The position numbers were made by a program, and so were the translations under genes. The notes beneath the pieces were generated by a model, which did not search any database, had not been told where the DNA came from, and worked only from the letters and a program-made list of their open reading frames with translations. Of a stretch of DNA of 64,000 nt, positions 44,041 to 53,619 are shown piece after piece. The number at the start of each line of letters is the position of its first letter. Within the stretch, counting starts at the first letter, position 1. Source of the stretch: Nostoc sp. KVJ3 (GTDB lineage: Bacteria; Cyanobacteriota; Cyanobacteriia; Cyanobacteriales; Nostocaceae); assembly GCF_026127265.1 (NCBI RefSeq), contig NZ_WWFG01000002.1, positions 1,798,001-1,862,000 of the forward strand, given 5' to 3'.

Positions 44041-46323
44041 TTATGAGATAGCTTTTGGTTGAAAGTTACGCAATCTCAGAGCATTGCTAACAACTGATAG
44101 CGAAGAAAGAGCCATCGCAGCCCCGGCGATAATTGGGTTGAGTAACCAACCAAAGAAGGGGAAGAGAATTCCAGCTGCAATGGGAATACCAATGATATTG
44201 TAAATAAAGGCAAAGAAGAGATTTTGCCTGATATTATTGATGGTGGCGCGGCTGAGTTGAATCGCTGTAACAATTCCTTGCAAATCTCCAGAAATTAGGG
44301 TGATATCGCTAGCTGCGATCGCTACGTCTGTTCCTGTGCCAATAGCAATTCCCACATCAGCCTGTGCTAAGGCTGGCGCATCATTTATACCATCGCCAAC
44401 CATTGCGACAATTTTAGATTTTGAATTAGAAAATTTCTCTATTTCCCCTTGCAGGGATTGGATAATCGCTGCTTTTTGGTCTGGACGAACTTCGGCAAAT
44501 ACTCGCTGGATGCCAACTTGCGCCGCGATCGCATCAGCAGTTTTACGATTATCTCCGGTGAGCATTACTACTTCTAAACCTAACTTCTGTAATACTTTCA
44601 CCACTGCTGTTGATGAAGGTTTCAGGGCATCGGCAATACCCATGATTCCTTGTAGTTCGCTATCTACAGCAATCAAAATGACTGTTTTACCATCAGTTTC
44701 CCACGCTTCTTTATACTGCTGAAGACTCACGGTGTTAATTCCCAGTTCTATTAACCAGCGTTGTGTACCAATTTGCACAAGCTGATTTGAAACAACTCCT
44801 TGCACACCACTACCTGCATTAGCTCTGAAGTTCTGTGCATCTGTTAAACTCACCTCTTGAGACTGGGCGTATTTCACCACCGCTTCAGCTAAAGGATGCT
44901 CAGAATTGCGTTCCACCGTTGCTGCTAACTGTAAAAGCTTGATTTCATTACCATTAGCTGTGCCGTTGACAGTTACAAAGTCTGTCACCGTAGGTTTTCC
45001 CTGAGTCAAAGTGCCGGTTTTATCTAGAACGATAGTTTGAATTTTGTGTGCTAGTTCTAAGCTGTCTGCACCCTTAATTAAGATACCATTTTCTGCACCT
45101 TTGCCCGTCCCTACCATTACAGAAGTTGGGGTAGCTAAACCCAAAGCACAGGGACAGGCGATAATAAGTACACCTACTGTTGTCATTGTTGCTAGGGTGA
45201 AGTTGCCAGTGAAATTAAACCAAACGACGAAAGTGGCGATCGCGATCGCAATCACAGCAGGTACAAACCATCCCGTAACTCGATCTGCCAAGCGCTGAAT
45301 TGGTGCTTTAGAACCTTGGGCTTGTTGCACCAATTTGACGATTTGAGCCAAAAACGTATCATTTCCGACTCGCGTCACCCGAAACTGAAATGCACCAGCA
45401 CCGTTAATTGTCGCCCCAATCACTTCATCTCCTGGCTGCTTTTTGACTGGCAAACTTTCACCAGTCACCATCGCTTCATCTACCGTCGAAGCGCCTGTAA
45501 TCACTTCGCCATCTACCGGAATCTTTTCACCAGGACGCACCAAAATCACATCATTGATTCTGACTTCAGCGATGGGAACATCAATTTCTTTACCATCACG
45601 GATAACTCTGGCATCTCTGGCTTGCAATCCAATCAGTTTGCGGATGGCTTCAGAAGTTTCTCCTCTAGCGCGATTTTCTAACAACCGCCCCAACAAAATT
45701 AAGGTAATAACAATGGCGGCAACTTCATAATAAACATGAGGGATTAAGCCCTGAGCAATAAAAAATTTCGGGAAAACAGTCACAAACAAAGAACATAGAT
45801 ATGCTGCACTTGTACCCAAAGCAATCAGCGTGTCCATCGTTGCCGTATGGCGCTTAAGAGTTTTCCAGCCATTGCGGTAAAAAGATCCACCACACCAGAA
45901 TACGACGGGTGTTGTCAGCACTAACTGTAACCAAGGATTTTGTAGGAAGTTGGGAATTAAGGGCAAGTTCAGCCCAGTCATCATCGGTAACGATCCCAAA
46001 AATAGGAAAATGCTGATTACACCTCCCACAACTACCTTGAGAAAGAGTTGGCGTTGTAATGCTTGCCTACTCGCTTTCTCGGCATCATCTTCTTCAGAGA
46101 GTAATTCTGACTGGAGTGAATAGGAAGAGTATCCCGCAGATGCGATCGCACCTTGAATTTTCTCTAAACTTGCTAGAGAGCGATCGTACCTAATGGCAGC
46201 TTGTTCTACTCCAAAGTTAACGTTGCAGTCAATCACCCCAGAAACAGAGCGAATTGCCTTTTCGATATTGTTAGCGCAACCAGCGCAACTCATACCTCGA
46301 AGTTTGAGTGTGAGAGTATCCAT
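44041..46323 (-). CDS. Cu(I) P-type ATPase (P1B-1; CopA/CtaA/PacS type)
   Basis: 760 residues. One N-terminal HMA domain with GMSCAGCANN (C13, C16), actuator TGES, ion-site CPC (390-392), phosphorylation Asp434 in DKTGTLTQG, SEHPLAEA and GDGINDAPALAQADVGIAIG. C-terminal helices have the copper-type residues (FAFIYNIIGIPIAAG; MALSSLSVVSNALRLR). It moves Cu(I) across the plasma or thylakoid membrane; sequence alone does not tell import to plastocyanin (CtaA/PacS) from export. It lies between the chaperone gene and the small membrane protein gene, all on the minus strand. Confidence 0.95.
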   Translation of the reverse strand: MDTLTLKLRGMSCAGCANNIEKAIRSVSGVIDCNVNFGVEQAAIRYDRSLASLEKIQGAIASAGYSSYSLQSELLSEEDDAEKASRQALQRQLFLKVVVGGVISIFLFLGSLPMMTGLNLPLIPNFLQNPWLQLVLTTPVVFWCGGSFYRNGWKTLKRHTATMDTLIALGTSAAYLCSLFVTVFPKFFIAQGLIPHVYYEVAAIVITLILLGRLLENRARGETSEAIRKLIGLQARDARVIRDGKEIDVPIAEVRINDVILVRPGEKIPVDGEVITGASTVDEAMVTGESLPVKKQPGDEVIGATINGAGAFQFRVTRVGNDTFLAQIVKLVQQAQGSKAPIQRLADRVTGWFVPAVIAIAIATFVVWFNFTGNFTLATMTTVGVLIIACPCALGLATPTSVMVGTGKGAENGILIKGADSLELAHKIQTIVLDKTGTLTQGKPTVTDFVTVNGTANGNEIKLLQLAATVERNSEHPLAEAVVKYAQSQEVSLTDAQNFRANAGSGVQGVVSNQLVQIGTQRWLIELGINTVSLQQYKEAWETDGKTVILIAVDSELQGIMGIADALKPSSTAVVKVLQKLGLEVVMLTGDNRKTADAIAAQVGIQRVFAEVRPDQKAAIIQSLQGEIEKFSNSKSKIVAMVGDGINDAPALAQADVGIAIGTGTDVAIAASDITLISGDLQGIVTAIQLSRATINNIRQNLFFAFIYNIIGIPIAAGILFPFFGWLLNPIIAGAAMALSSLSVVSNALRLRNFQPKAIS

Positions 46324-46531
46324 ATTGCGAATTGCGAATTGCGAATTGCGAATTGGGCATTAGGAATTGGGAATTGGGCATTGGGCATTAGTTATTTATT
46401 CTTTCTCCCCCTGCTCCCCCTGCTTCCCCTGCTTCCCCTGCTCCCCCTGCTTCCCCTGCTTCCCCTGCTCCCCCTGCTCCCCCTGCTCCCCCTGCTTCCC
46501 CTGCTCCCCCATCTCCCCCTACTCCCTTTCT
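46324..46531. repeat. Heptamer and decamer tandem repeats inside the copper operon
   Basis: GCGAATT is repeated four times (about 46327-46355), then GGGCATT/GGAATT variants, then about a dozen copies of a 10-base unit (CCCCTGCTCC or CCCCTGCTTC, 46410-46515). The tract separates the chaperone and ATPase genes. On the transcribed strand it is a G-rich repeat (GGGGGAGCAG). Confidence 0.85.
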
Positions 46532-46726
46532 TTACCCGACTGGATAGCCAGCAGCAGCCAAGGCTTCCTTAATTACTGTTTCTGATGCTTGAGTTTCTAC
46601 ACTGACAAGCTTGGTTGTGGGATCAGCTTGAACGCTAGCATTGGCATCCACTGCCTGAAGTGCTTTGGTGATGGTGCTTGCACAAACAGAACAAGACATA
46701 TTAGGAACTGTGAGTTGGAGAGTCAT
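46532..46726 (-). CDS. HMA-domain copper metallochaperone (Atx1/CopZ-like)
   Basis: 64 residues from the ATG at 46726. A single ferredoxin-like HMA domain with metal site MSCSVC (C-x2-C) and a typical C-terminal AAAGYPVG. The upstream ATG at 46795 adds 23 residues that do not fit the family. It delivers Cu(I) to the ATPase. The cyanobacterial Atx1 has His61, which is not evident here. First gene after the palindromic operator, so regulated by copper or a related metal. Confidence 0.88.
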   Translation of the reverse strand: MTLQLTVPNMSCSVCASTITKALQAVDANASVQADPTTKLVSVETQASETVIKEALAAAGYPVG

Positions 46727-46832
46727 AGATTTACGGGATAAAAATGAACAAACTAGCCAAACCAAGTTGGATGATTCAGGGATAACTGTCAACATTCAGA
46801 AATAACTGGTTGAAAGTCCCCTTGAATTCATA

Positions 46833-46862
46833 CTAGACTCTCTAGCCGGCTGGAGAGTCTAG
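46833..46862 (-). promoter_or_regulatory. MerR-type operator/promoter for copper genes
   Basis: A 30-bp palindrome with one mismatched pair, left arm CTAGACTCTCTAGCC. On the minus strand TAGACT and TAGTAT can serve as -35 and -10 boxes about 20 bp apart, the overlong spacer typical of MerR-family activators. It lies 107 bases upstream of the chaperone start. Confidence 0.75.
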
Positions 46863-47115
46863 AGAATTTTAAAAGTTTTTTGCTAAACTTCAAATTTCTT
46901 TATAACTTTGGTTTGACTGAATAACAGTTGCCTATCAAAAATACAACGTACTACAAAATCCTTGTCATCCGAGAAAGCATGTGTTATCAAAGCTATATAA
47001 CCTGTTGTTTTCCCCCCAGTTCCGGGAAAATAATACTTGAGACGCGGCTGCTGAACCAAGTCTCCTCCTCTCTTCACAACAAAGAGTCTTTTTTAAGGCT
47101 CTATTTGGAGTTTTC

Positions 47116-48555
47116 ATGCAGCCAAAAAATTTAAAACGTCTCCTGCGGGCTTTAGGGCAGCAGGGTTTGGATGTAAGTTACAACAATCATACTTATTCTG
47201 TCCGTTTAGTTAATTCTCCTGATGCCCCTGTAGCAGAAGTGCTACTACCAGAAGGCTTCCCCGTAGAAGCTAAGGCGCTGAAGCAGTTAGCGAATTTGGC
47301 AAGCGTCCGTCACCCATCTGGCGGATGCGTTTGTCGTGCCTGTGCTACCCCTGACTTTCACCCAGGTGATGCAGGTGTTGCCATTGGTTCAATTGTGGAA
47401 ACTGTGGGTCAGGTTATTCCTGGCGCTGTCGGTTCTGACATCAATTGTGGAATGCGCCTACACGTTGTTGATTTGACAATCGACGAATTCCTGACAAAGC
47501 GCGACCAATTCGTAGAAAAAATGAAGGGGGATTACTTCTTTGGTACGCGTGATGTGACAATGACTGCTAAGGCAATGCGATCGCTATTTCAATACGGAAT
47601 TCTCGGTTGGCTAGATGCCATGCTAGATCAGCCTACGGGTAGTGTAATCAAATCTGATTGGCAACAACTAGCCCAAGAGAGCGATCGCATCTTCTTAGGT
47701 GGTTCAATGGATGGTAACTGGAAACTTGCGCCAGAAGAATTAGTTCCCGATGCTGGACTAGTCCGCGATGGTGGATTAGCAACCATTGGCGGCGGCAATC
47801 ATTTTGTAGAAGTGCAGCGAGTTGATAAAGTCGAGAATCGCACCCTTGCCCACGCTTGGGGAGTACGCGAGGGACAACTAGCTTTTATGATTCACTCTGG
47901 TTCTCGAAATGTGGGTAAGTATATTGGGGGAATGTGGCGAGATAAAGCTAAGGCAACTTGGCAAAAAGGTCTGAAGTACCCTGATTCTCTGATTTTTCCT
48001 CTCTCTACTCATTCTCACCCCGAATTAGTCGCCAGTTATTTGCAAGCTGAGGCAACTGCTGCTAACTATGCTTTTGTCAATCGCCTCCTCTTAGCAGAAT
48101 TGCTACGTCTGCGTTTGCGGGAAGTATACAAAGATGTGGAAGCACCTCTAGTTTATGACTTGCCCCACAACATTACCTTGTCAGAAGGTCAAGGATGGGT
48201 AACACGCAAGGGCGCTTGTCCCGCCCATGCAGGACAACCAGTGATTATCCCTGCTTCAATGGGTGCTTATTCTTATCTGATGGTGGGTAAAGGCAATGCG
48301 GCATTTTGCAATTCTGCCTCGCATGGGGCAGGAAGACTTCATTCTCGCTTCGACCTAAGCCGCAAAGGTGCATCTCAAAGTGAAGTAGAACTGGGATTAA
48401 TCGGAATAGACTGCATAACCTTGCGTGAAGAACGCCGCATTGAAGAAGCACCAACCGCCTACAAACCGATTCAGTCTGTGATTGATGTGCAAGTTGAGGC
48501 AGAAATGGTGGACGTTGTGGCGCGGTTGAGTCCAGTGTTGACGTTTAAGGCGTAG
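47116..48555 (+). CDS. rtcB: RtcB-family RNA ligase
   Basis: 479 residues. Motifs of RtcB: CVCRACATPDFHPGD (metal-binding Asp/Cys region), GAVGSDINCGMRL (with Cys), GGGNHFVEVQ (catalytic His region), AFMIHSGSRNVG, VYDLPHNIT and SHGAGR. RtcB joins RNA 3'-phosphate ends to 5'-hydroxyl ends through a guanylated His, for RNA repair; bacterial substrates are poorly known. ATG 47116. No archease gene is adjacent. A hairpin terminator follows. Confidence 0.9.
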   Translation: MQPKNLKRLLRALGQQGLDVSYNNHTYSVRLVNSPDAPVAEVLLPEGFPVEAKALKQLANLASVRHPSGGCVCRACATPDFHPGDAGVAIGSIVETVGQVIPGAVGSDINCGMRLHVVDLTIDEFLTKRDQFVEKMKGDYFFGTRDVTMTAKAMRSLFQYGILGWLDAMLDQPTGSVIKSDWQQLAQESDRIFLGGSMDGNWKLAPEELVPDAGLVRDGGLATIGGGNHFVEVQRVDKVENRTLAHAWGVREGQLAFMIHSGSRNVGKYIGGMWRDKAKATWQKGLKYPDSLIFPLSTHSHPELVASYLQAEATAANYAFVNRLLLAELLRLRLREVYKDVEAPLVYDLPHNITLSEGQGWVTRKGACPAHAGQPVIIPASMGAYSYLMVGKGNAAFCNSASHGAGRLHSRFDLSRKGASQSEVELGLIGIDCITLREERRIEEAPTAYKPIQSVIDVQVEAEMVDVVARLSPVLTFKA

Positions 48556-48570
48556 CCCCTAAATAAAAAG

Positions 48571-48590
48571 CCCCTGGTGTTGACCAGGGG
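48571..48590 (+). terminator. Hairpin terminator after rtcB
   Basis: CCCCTGGT-GTTG-ACCAGGGG, an 8-bp stem 15 bases past the stop, followed by a moderately T-rich stretch. Confidence 0.7.
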
Positions 48591-49671
48591 TATCCATCTT
48601 TATTCCCTCATATTAGAATTACATCTGTGGAGCTATGGCAAATCCGTATTAATGCAATTACTGTATAATCTTGATGATAATTTTGCAATCAGTTAGTTTA
48701 AATAGAAATTTACCTAGTGTCATCAACGAGAGCGATGTCTACGACGGGCTACGCCTACACTTCTTTTTCTTTACTCGATTCAGAAAATAGGTTTAGCACT
48801 TAGCTAAACCTATATTTTTAGTGCTGAAGCAGACATTCCAGATTAATTTAGTTCTACTTTGTATTACAAATCATCATGCTACAGAAACTAATCTGAGTTT
48901 TCATCAAAAAAGACCCTGGAATAATATCCAGGGTGCATACACGTTTTTCAGGCATTAACAGGCTGAATAATAACTTTGTAAAATAGTTATTTCTACTATC
49001 CTTAGAATGATCCGAATATTGATGTCCGCATGGTAGTAATGCTTTTTTGTTATTAGTCTGATTGATATATATTATTTAATAACACTAACCAGGCAGATTG
49101 TAATGATATTTTCTATTCCTTTAGTATCAGGCTAAACATTCTTTACTATGATATGCATCTCCTAATTAAGAAGTACTTTTCAGCGAAATTAATTACACTC
49201 TCACCAAGGTATCGCTGAGGCGCGATAGCGCTATTGGGGTATTTTTGTATCTGCCTAACTTGAAATATGGTGTCTATCTCCCTTACTTAAGTAGTTTGGT
49301 GTATTGACGTACCATCATAGTAGACATGAAAAAGGTTTAGCGGAGTGCTAAACCTTCATAGAAAGCAGTTATTCGACACACCAAAATTAATTTATAGCTC
49401 TTCTCAATTCTGGTCATCTTCCTCTAGGATGTGTACAATAATTATCAAGGCTGGTATTGGTTTTCATTGATAATTTTGAATTATAAATTTTAACTCATTT
49501 TCTTTTTTTTGCGTTGCTAATTATATGTATGAATTTTGTTATAAAGACGTTGCATTGCAACGTCTTTATAAAGGTTGGGAAATCATGCAAAATCATTTTA
49601 TTTTTATAACTGAATTCAGTAACGCCTCTTTTTCTTTCTTTTGCCCTGTTAGGTGAAGGAGAAGAATTTAA

Positions 49672-49784
49672 GGCATTGCTGATTGCGGTATGAAAACGAT
49701 TGTGCGTTGCGATGAAAAATCTTTGTAGAGACGTAAAATTTTACGTCTCTACATTCAAGTTCATACCTCGATTCAGTAATGCCG
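49672..49784. repeat. MITE-like element, family F
   Basis: 113 bp with ends GGCATTGCTGATTGCGGTAT and ATACCTCGATTCAGTAATGCC (inverted), and a central palindrome GTAGAGACGTAAAA/TTTTACGTCTCTAC. Copies: 61780-61894, and a split copy at about 43305 and 43688-43789. Confidence 0.75.
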
Positions 49785-49787
49785 AAC

Positions 49788-50912
49788 TTAAGTATTTTTA
49801 GGTAGCTGCACAGTGAACAAACTACCTTTACCTAGTTCAGAGGCAACCTGGATAGTTCCTGCATGCCCTTCTATAATGCGGTGAGATAGATGTAGTCCTA
49901 AGCCGCTACCTGAGCGTTTATTTTTGCCTTGGCGAAATCGCTCAAAAATTGTTGCCTGATCTTCGGGCGCAATCCCATATCCTGTATCTTGTACTTCAAT
50001 TGTTACCGAATCTTGATTTCCGGGATGAGGTGATGTTTCAAAAATGCGGATTGCGATCCCTCCTGTATCTGTAAATTTGATGGCATTGGCGATCAAATTA
50101 TTTAGCACCCGCCGTAGTTCCAAGCGATCGCCCATAATAATCCCAGGGTTTTTACTCAGTGGATCTAATTCACGGGTATCTATTTCTAGAGTCAAGCCTT
50201 TTTCATTAGTTAGAGGACTTAGTTCGCTGACTACTTCTTGAGATATCTCACGTAAATCGCATACTTCCCAATTCAACGTTTTTTTACCAGCCTCGAAGCG
50301 ATAGACTTCTAGGAGGGTATTTACCATTTCCATCAAATTTTGGTTACTGCGAATCATGACTGCGATCGCCTGTTTCATTTCTGGCGAAATTTTGCAGAAT
50401 GTTTCCATCTCAAACAAATTCAACATCCGATCGGCAGCGACTAGGGGAGTTCGCAAATCGTGAGTCAGACGAGAAACAAAATCTTCGCGTTGGCGAGCCA
50501 TTTTTTGTTGTTCGTCTAGACTGTGCTTGAGACGTAATAGCGATCGCACCCTTGCCAGTAGTTCATCAGTATCAAATGGTTTACGAATAAAATCGTCAGC
50601 ACCAGCATCCAAACCTTCGACAACGCTAGATTCATGAAAGGCAGTAATCAAGAGAATTGGAATATAACTAATTGCTGGGTTTTTCCGAATTCGACGTGTA
50701 ACTTCATAACCATCTATCCCCGGCATCATCACATCTAACAAAATCAGATCGGGTGGAGATTTTTCAACTTGCTGCAAAGCCTTTATTCCATCTGAAACCA
50801 AATCAATTTCATATCCCTCACTTTCTAAAATTGCTTGAACCAAAATGAGATTATCTCGAATATCATCAACTGCGAGAATGCGATAAATTTTATTATTTTC
50901 AACTACAGACAT
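49788..50912 (-). CDS. Receiver-histidine kinase fusion (CheY-HisKA-HATPase)
   Basis: 374 residues, no membrane segment. Receiver domain 10-125 with phospho-acceptor Asp60 (LILLDVMMPG) and Lys111. HisKA with His151 (SRLTHDLRTPL). HATPase N-box NNLIANAIKF and G-boxes DTGYGIAP and GSGLGLHL. The receiver sits in front of the kinase, so the protein probably passes on signals from other kinases instead of sensing directly. It lies 37 bases after a related gene and is likely co-transcribed. Confidence 0.92.
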   Translation of the reverse strand: MSVVENNKIYRILAVDDIRDNLILVQAILESEGYEIDLVSDGIKALQQVEKSPPDLILLDVMMPGIDGYEVTRRIRKNPAISYIPILLITAFHESSVVEGLDAGADDFIRKPFDTDELLARVRSLLRLKHSLDEQQKMARQREDFVSRLTHDLRTPLVAADRMLNLFEMETFCKISPEMKQAIAVMIRSNQNLMEMVNTLLEVYRFEAGKKTLNWEVCDLREISQEVVSELSPLTNEKGLTLEIDTRELDPLSKNPGIIMGDRLELRRVLNNLIANAIKFTDTGGIAIRIFETSPHPGNQDSVTIEVQDTGYGIAPEDQATIFERFRQGKNKRSGSGLGLHLSHRIIEGHAGTIQVASELGKGSLFTVQLPKNT

Positions 50913-50949
50913 AATTTATCAACTTTTATTAACTTCTTTAGAAAGTAAT

Positions 50950-52284
50950 TTATAATTTAAATTTCGGATATCCTATCGGTGCTGATTTAGCTTGAGAAGA
51001 TGACTGATGCGGATTTTGAGCAGAGTAAAGAATCTCATCACCATCTAACTGAAAAGGTGGAGCATTGGCTGCTACAGTTGATAATGTAATTTGACGCGGT
51101 AATTCAATTTTAAACATTGAACCGATGCCCACTTTACTCTCCAGAAAAATTTTACCGCCCATCATTCGCACTAGCGAATCTATAATTGCCAAACCCAGAC
51201 CTGTACCTGGATATTTGCGAGTGATAGTTTGATCGACTTGCCTAAATGCTTCAAAAATGCGTTTAAAATCTCTGGGTGCTATGCCAATACCTGTATCCCG
51301 AACAATAATTGCTACTCGATTTGCAGGTAGTTCCTTAACCTCAACCCAAATCTCACCAGACTCAGTAAACTTAATGGCGTTGGAGAGCAGGTTAATCAAA
51401 ACCTGTTTAATCCGAACAGGATCGTTAAATACCAAAGCATTTTGCAAATCGTTTTGCACTAGCAATGGTAGATTTTTAGCATCAGCTAGAGAACGCATTT
51501 CAGCTACAGTCAGATTTATTACTTTTGATACATCAAATATTTCTGTCTTGAAGTATAATCGTCCTGCCTCCAGCTTAGAAAAGTCGAGAACTTCATTTAA
51601 CAACATCAGCAAATGCTTGCCATTATTTAAGATGCGCTCAACCATATCGGTTTGTTGGTGAGTTAGTTGGCCGAATTTAGGACGCAGCAGTACTTGCGAA
51701 AAACCAATAATAGCACTCATGGGCGTTCTGAGTTCGTGTGACATAGTTGCCAAAAAATGTGATTTGAGCCGTGATGCCTCCAATAGTTTGAAGTTTTGCA
51801 TTTGAATCTGTTGCTGTTGTCTCTCCAATTCTTGGTTCTTACGAATGAGTTCTTCATGACTTTCTCTAAGCTGCTCATTGGCTAAAGCTACCTGCACTTC
51901 AGCCTGATAAACCCGAATTGCACTCCACAAAACCTGTACCAAATTTTCTGGAGATATCCTAGACTTAGATAGATAGTCTGTAGCACCAGCTTTGATTAAT
52001 TGCACAGCATTTTGTTCATCTCCTTCACCAGTTAGAACTACTAAAGGAACTTTAATTTCTGAAGAACGTAGCTGTTGGAGCAAGGTTAGACCATCCTGGG
52101 CTAGTAAGTGATAGTCTAAGAAAACACAATCAAATGTAGCAGTGCTTAAAGCAGAAAACGCATCATTACCATCGCTTACTTCAGACAGTTCCATGTGAAC
52201 ACCTGCTTTCACCAGGGCATCACGAACTGCCATCCTGTCTACTTCGTCATCGTCTACAACCAAGATTTTCACCGTCTGTTCCAT
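50950..52284 (-). CDS. Receiver-histidine kinase fusion with coiled-coil linker
   Basis: 444 residues, cytosolic. Receiver 6-122 with acid pocket DDD (11-13) and Asp57 (CVFLDYHLL). A long coiled coil (about 125-172, ending in a QQQQIQMQ tract) leads to HisKA His183 (ATMSHELRTPMSA) and an intact HATPase (INLLSNAIKFTES, DTGIGIAP, GTGLGLAI). The C-terminal 40 residues are unconserved. It is the first gene of a two-gene unit with the receiver-kinase at 49788. Confidence 0.92.
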   Translation of the reverse strand: MEQTVKILVVDDDEVDRMAVRDALVKAGVHMELSEVSDGNDAFSALSTATFDCVFLDYHLLAQDGLTLLQQLRSSEIKVPLVVLTGEGDEQNAVQLIKAGATDYLSKSRISPENLVQVLWSAIRVYQAEVQVALANEQLRESHEELIRKNQELERQQQQIQMQNFKLLEASRLKSHFLATMSHELRTPMSAIIGFSQVLLRPKFGQLTHQQTDMVERILNNGKHLLMLLNEVLDFSKLEAGRLYFKTEIFDVSKVINLTVAEMRSLADAKNLPLLVQNDLQNALVFNDPVRIKQVLINLLSNAIKFTESGEIWVEVKELPANRVAIIVRDTGIGIAPRDFKRIFEAFRQVDQTITRKYPGTGLGLAIIDSLVRMMGGKIFLESKVGIGSMFKIELPRQITLSTVAANAPPFQLDGDEILYSAQNPHQSSSQAKSAPIGYPKFKL

Positions 52285-53619
52285 CTGTTTTTATTTTTGC
52301 CGCCAAACATAGGTTGATGTATAACATTTCTCTTTTCAGATTATCTAACTAAAGAATATAATATTTTCGGACATCTAAAATCTGTAACTTGATTAACTAA
52401 GGCAGATAGCAGAGAATCCAAATCAATACTTGTTGAGTCTTTTCATCATTTCCATAAAGTTAGGTAAGATTAAAGGCTTGAGGATATATCTAGCTAAATT
52501 TCCGTTTTCAGCCTTCACTTAATCTAGTCAGATTAGGGCTTTTAAAGCTCCTGTTTTTAGTATTTGTCATTATCCACATCTAATAATTTTTCCTTCGTTG
52601 CTATAAGCAGCGAAATATAATTCCAAGGCTAATAGCTCAAAACTTAAGTTCTGGGCGAGATGGGTGTGAGTGTAATATTTTAACTGTGACAACAATGTGG
52701 GTAATGACATGGTTCTTAGACATGGAGTTCCTGACTATTCTAGGTATTAACTTTGGTTGAATTTAATCTGTTGTATCCTGAATCTGGTTAATTGACCAGA
52801 GGATTGGAATTAAACTCCTAGCAAATGACCAATGACTCTCAAAAAACTAGCAATGAACAAACTGAAAACTATTGCTCTGAAAAAACAGACAGCGCTGATA
52901 TAAAGTAAAATAAAATACTTTACCAAGCTTAAAACAATTGTAAATGAGCAAGCAAGCTACCGTCGTCAGCCATTGGTGAGAGTTGCGTACCATAAGCTTG
53001 AGCAGTTTTACCCATCAGATTGGTTAGATCGGGTAAATAAGAAAGGACTGTCTATACCGAATTTGCGAATTACAAGTAATCTTACCTCCTGATATTTCGA
53101 CACTTTTCTGAACGATAGCAAGACTTGTGTTAGGATTTTCCTGGCGATCGCGGACTTGCACTGTTTGGAAAATCCCCAAAACCTAAACCCTTAATCTGCA
53201 ATCCTTATAGGGTTAAGGAAAATTCAAAGCCTCTCTTCTGCACAGAGAGAGAAATGGAAGTGAGGTTTGCCATAATAGGTAAAAATTCACAATTTTGACC
53301 TGTGGTAATTTATCCATTTTTGTAATCTTTTTTAAAACTTTATACAAGATAAGTAGTAATTAACGAAGGGAACATGGCAACCCAGGGTAAGCAATTTAGC
53401 ATTCGTTTCAATATTTCATACTTTTTGTGCAACTATCTATATATCTTCAGCTAGATATGCCCTCTATCTAAATATAAAAATATAGAAGATTTATTATTTC
53501 TCTCGGTGGATGCATAGTGGTTGAAATATCATCTATCTTTGGTTTGGGAAAATAAGAAGATAACCCTTACAAAAGGTAATACTTTGAAAGATGCAAACAC
53601 CATAAGAGCAAGTATAGCA
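52285..53619. other. 1.3-kb divergent spacer without recognised gene
   Basis: Lies between the kinase pair and the NarL-type regulator. A 27-codon frame at 52825-52908 (starts MTNDSQKTSNEQ) has no supporting evidence. No MITE from the families described here was recognised. The long leader may carry complex regulation or an unannotated RNA. Confidence 0.45.

Larger units (their letters stand above)
48556..49787. other. 1.2-kb spacer with four separate hairpins
   Basis: No gene of normal size is visible. Hairpins: 48571-48590 (terminator of rtcB), near 48787-48813 (AATAGGTTTAGC/GCTAAACCTAT), near 48911-48934 (ACCCTGGA/TCCAGGGT) and near 49333-49357 (AAGGTTTAGC/GCTAAACCTT). The MITE at 49672-49784 closes the region. 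Short structured RNAs are possible but unproven. Confidence 0.5.

Noticed and set aside
46410..46515. Possible CRISPR array (regular 10-bp units)
   Set aside because: Units are contiguous with no spacers; it is a simple tandem repeat. No CRISPR array or cas gene was seen anywhere in the window.
46201..46572. Plus-strand frame rich in Leu-Pro-Leu-Leu repeats
   Set aside because: It is the translation of the decamer repeat tract opposite the copper genes, with no start context or family; not a gene.
52825..52908. 27-codon frame beginning MTNDSQKTSNEQ
   Set aside because: Too short, no clear ribosome binding site, and built partly of spacer-type CAATGAC repeat.
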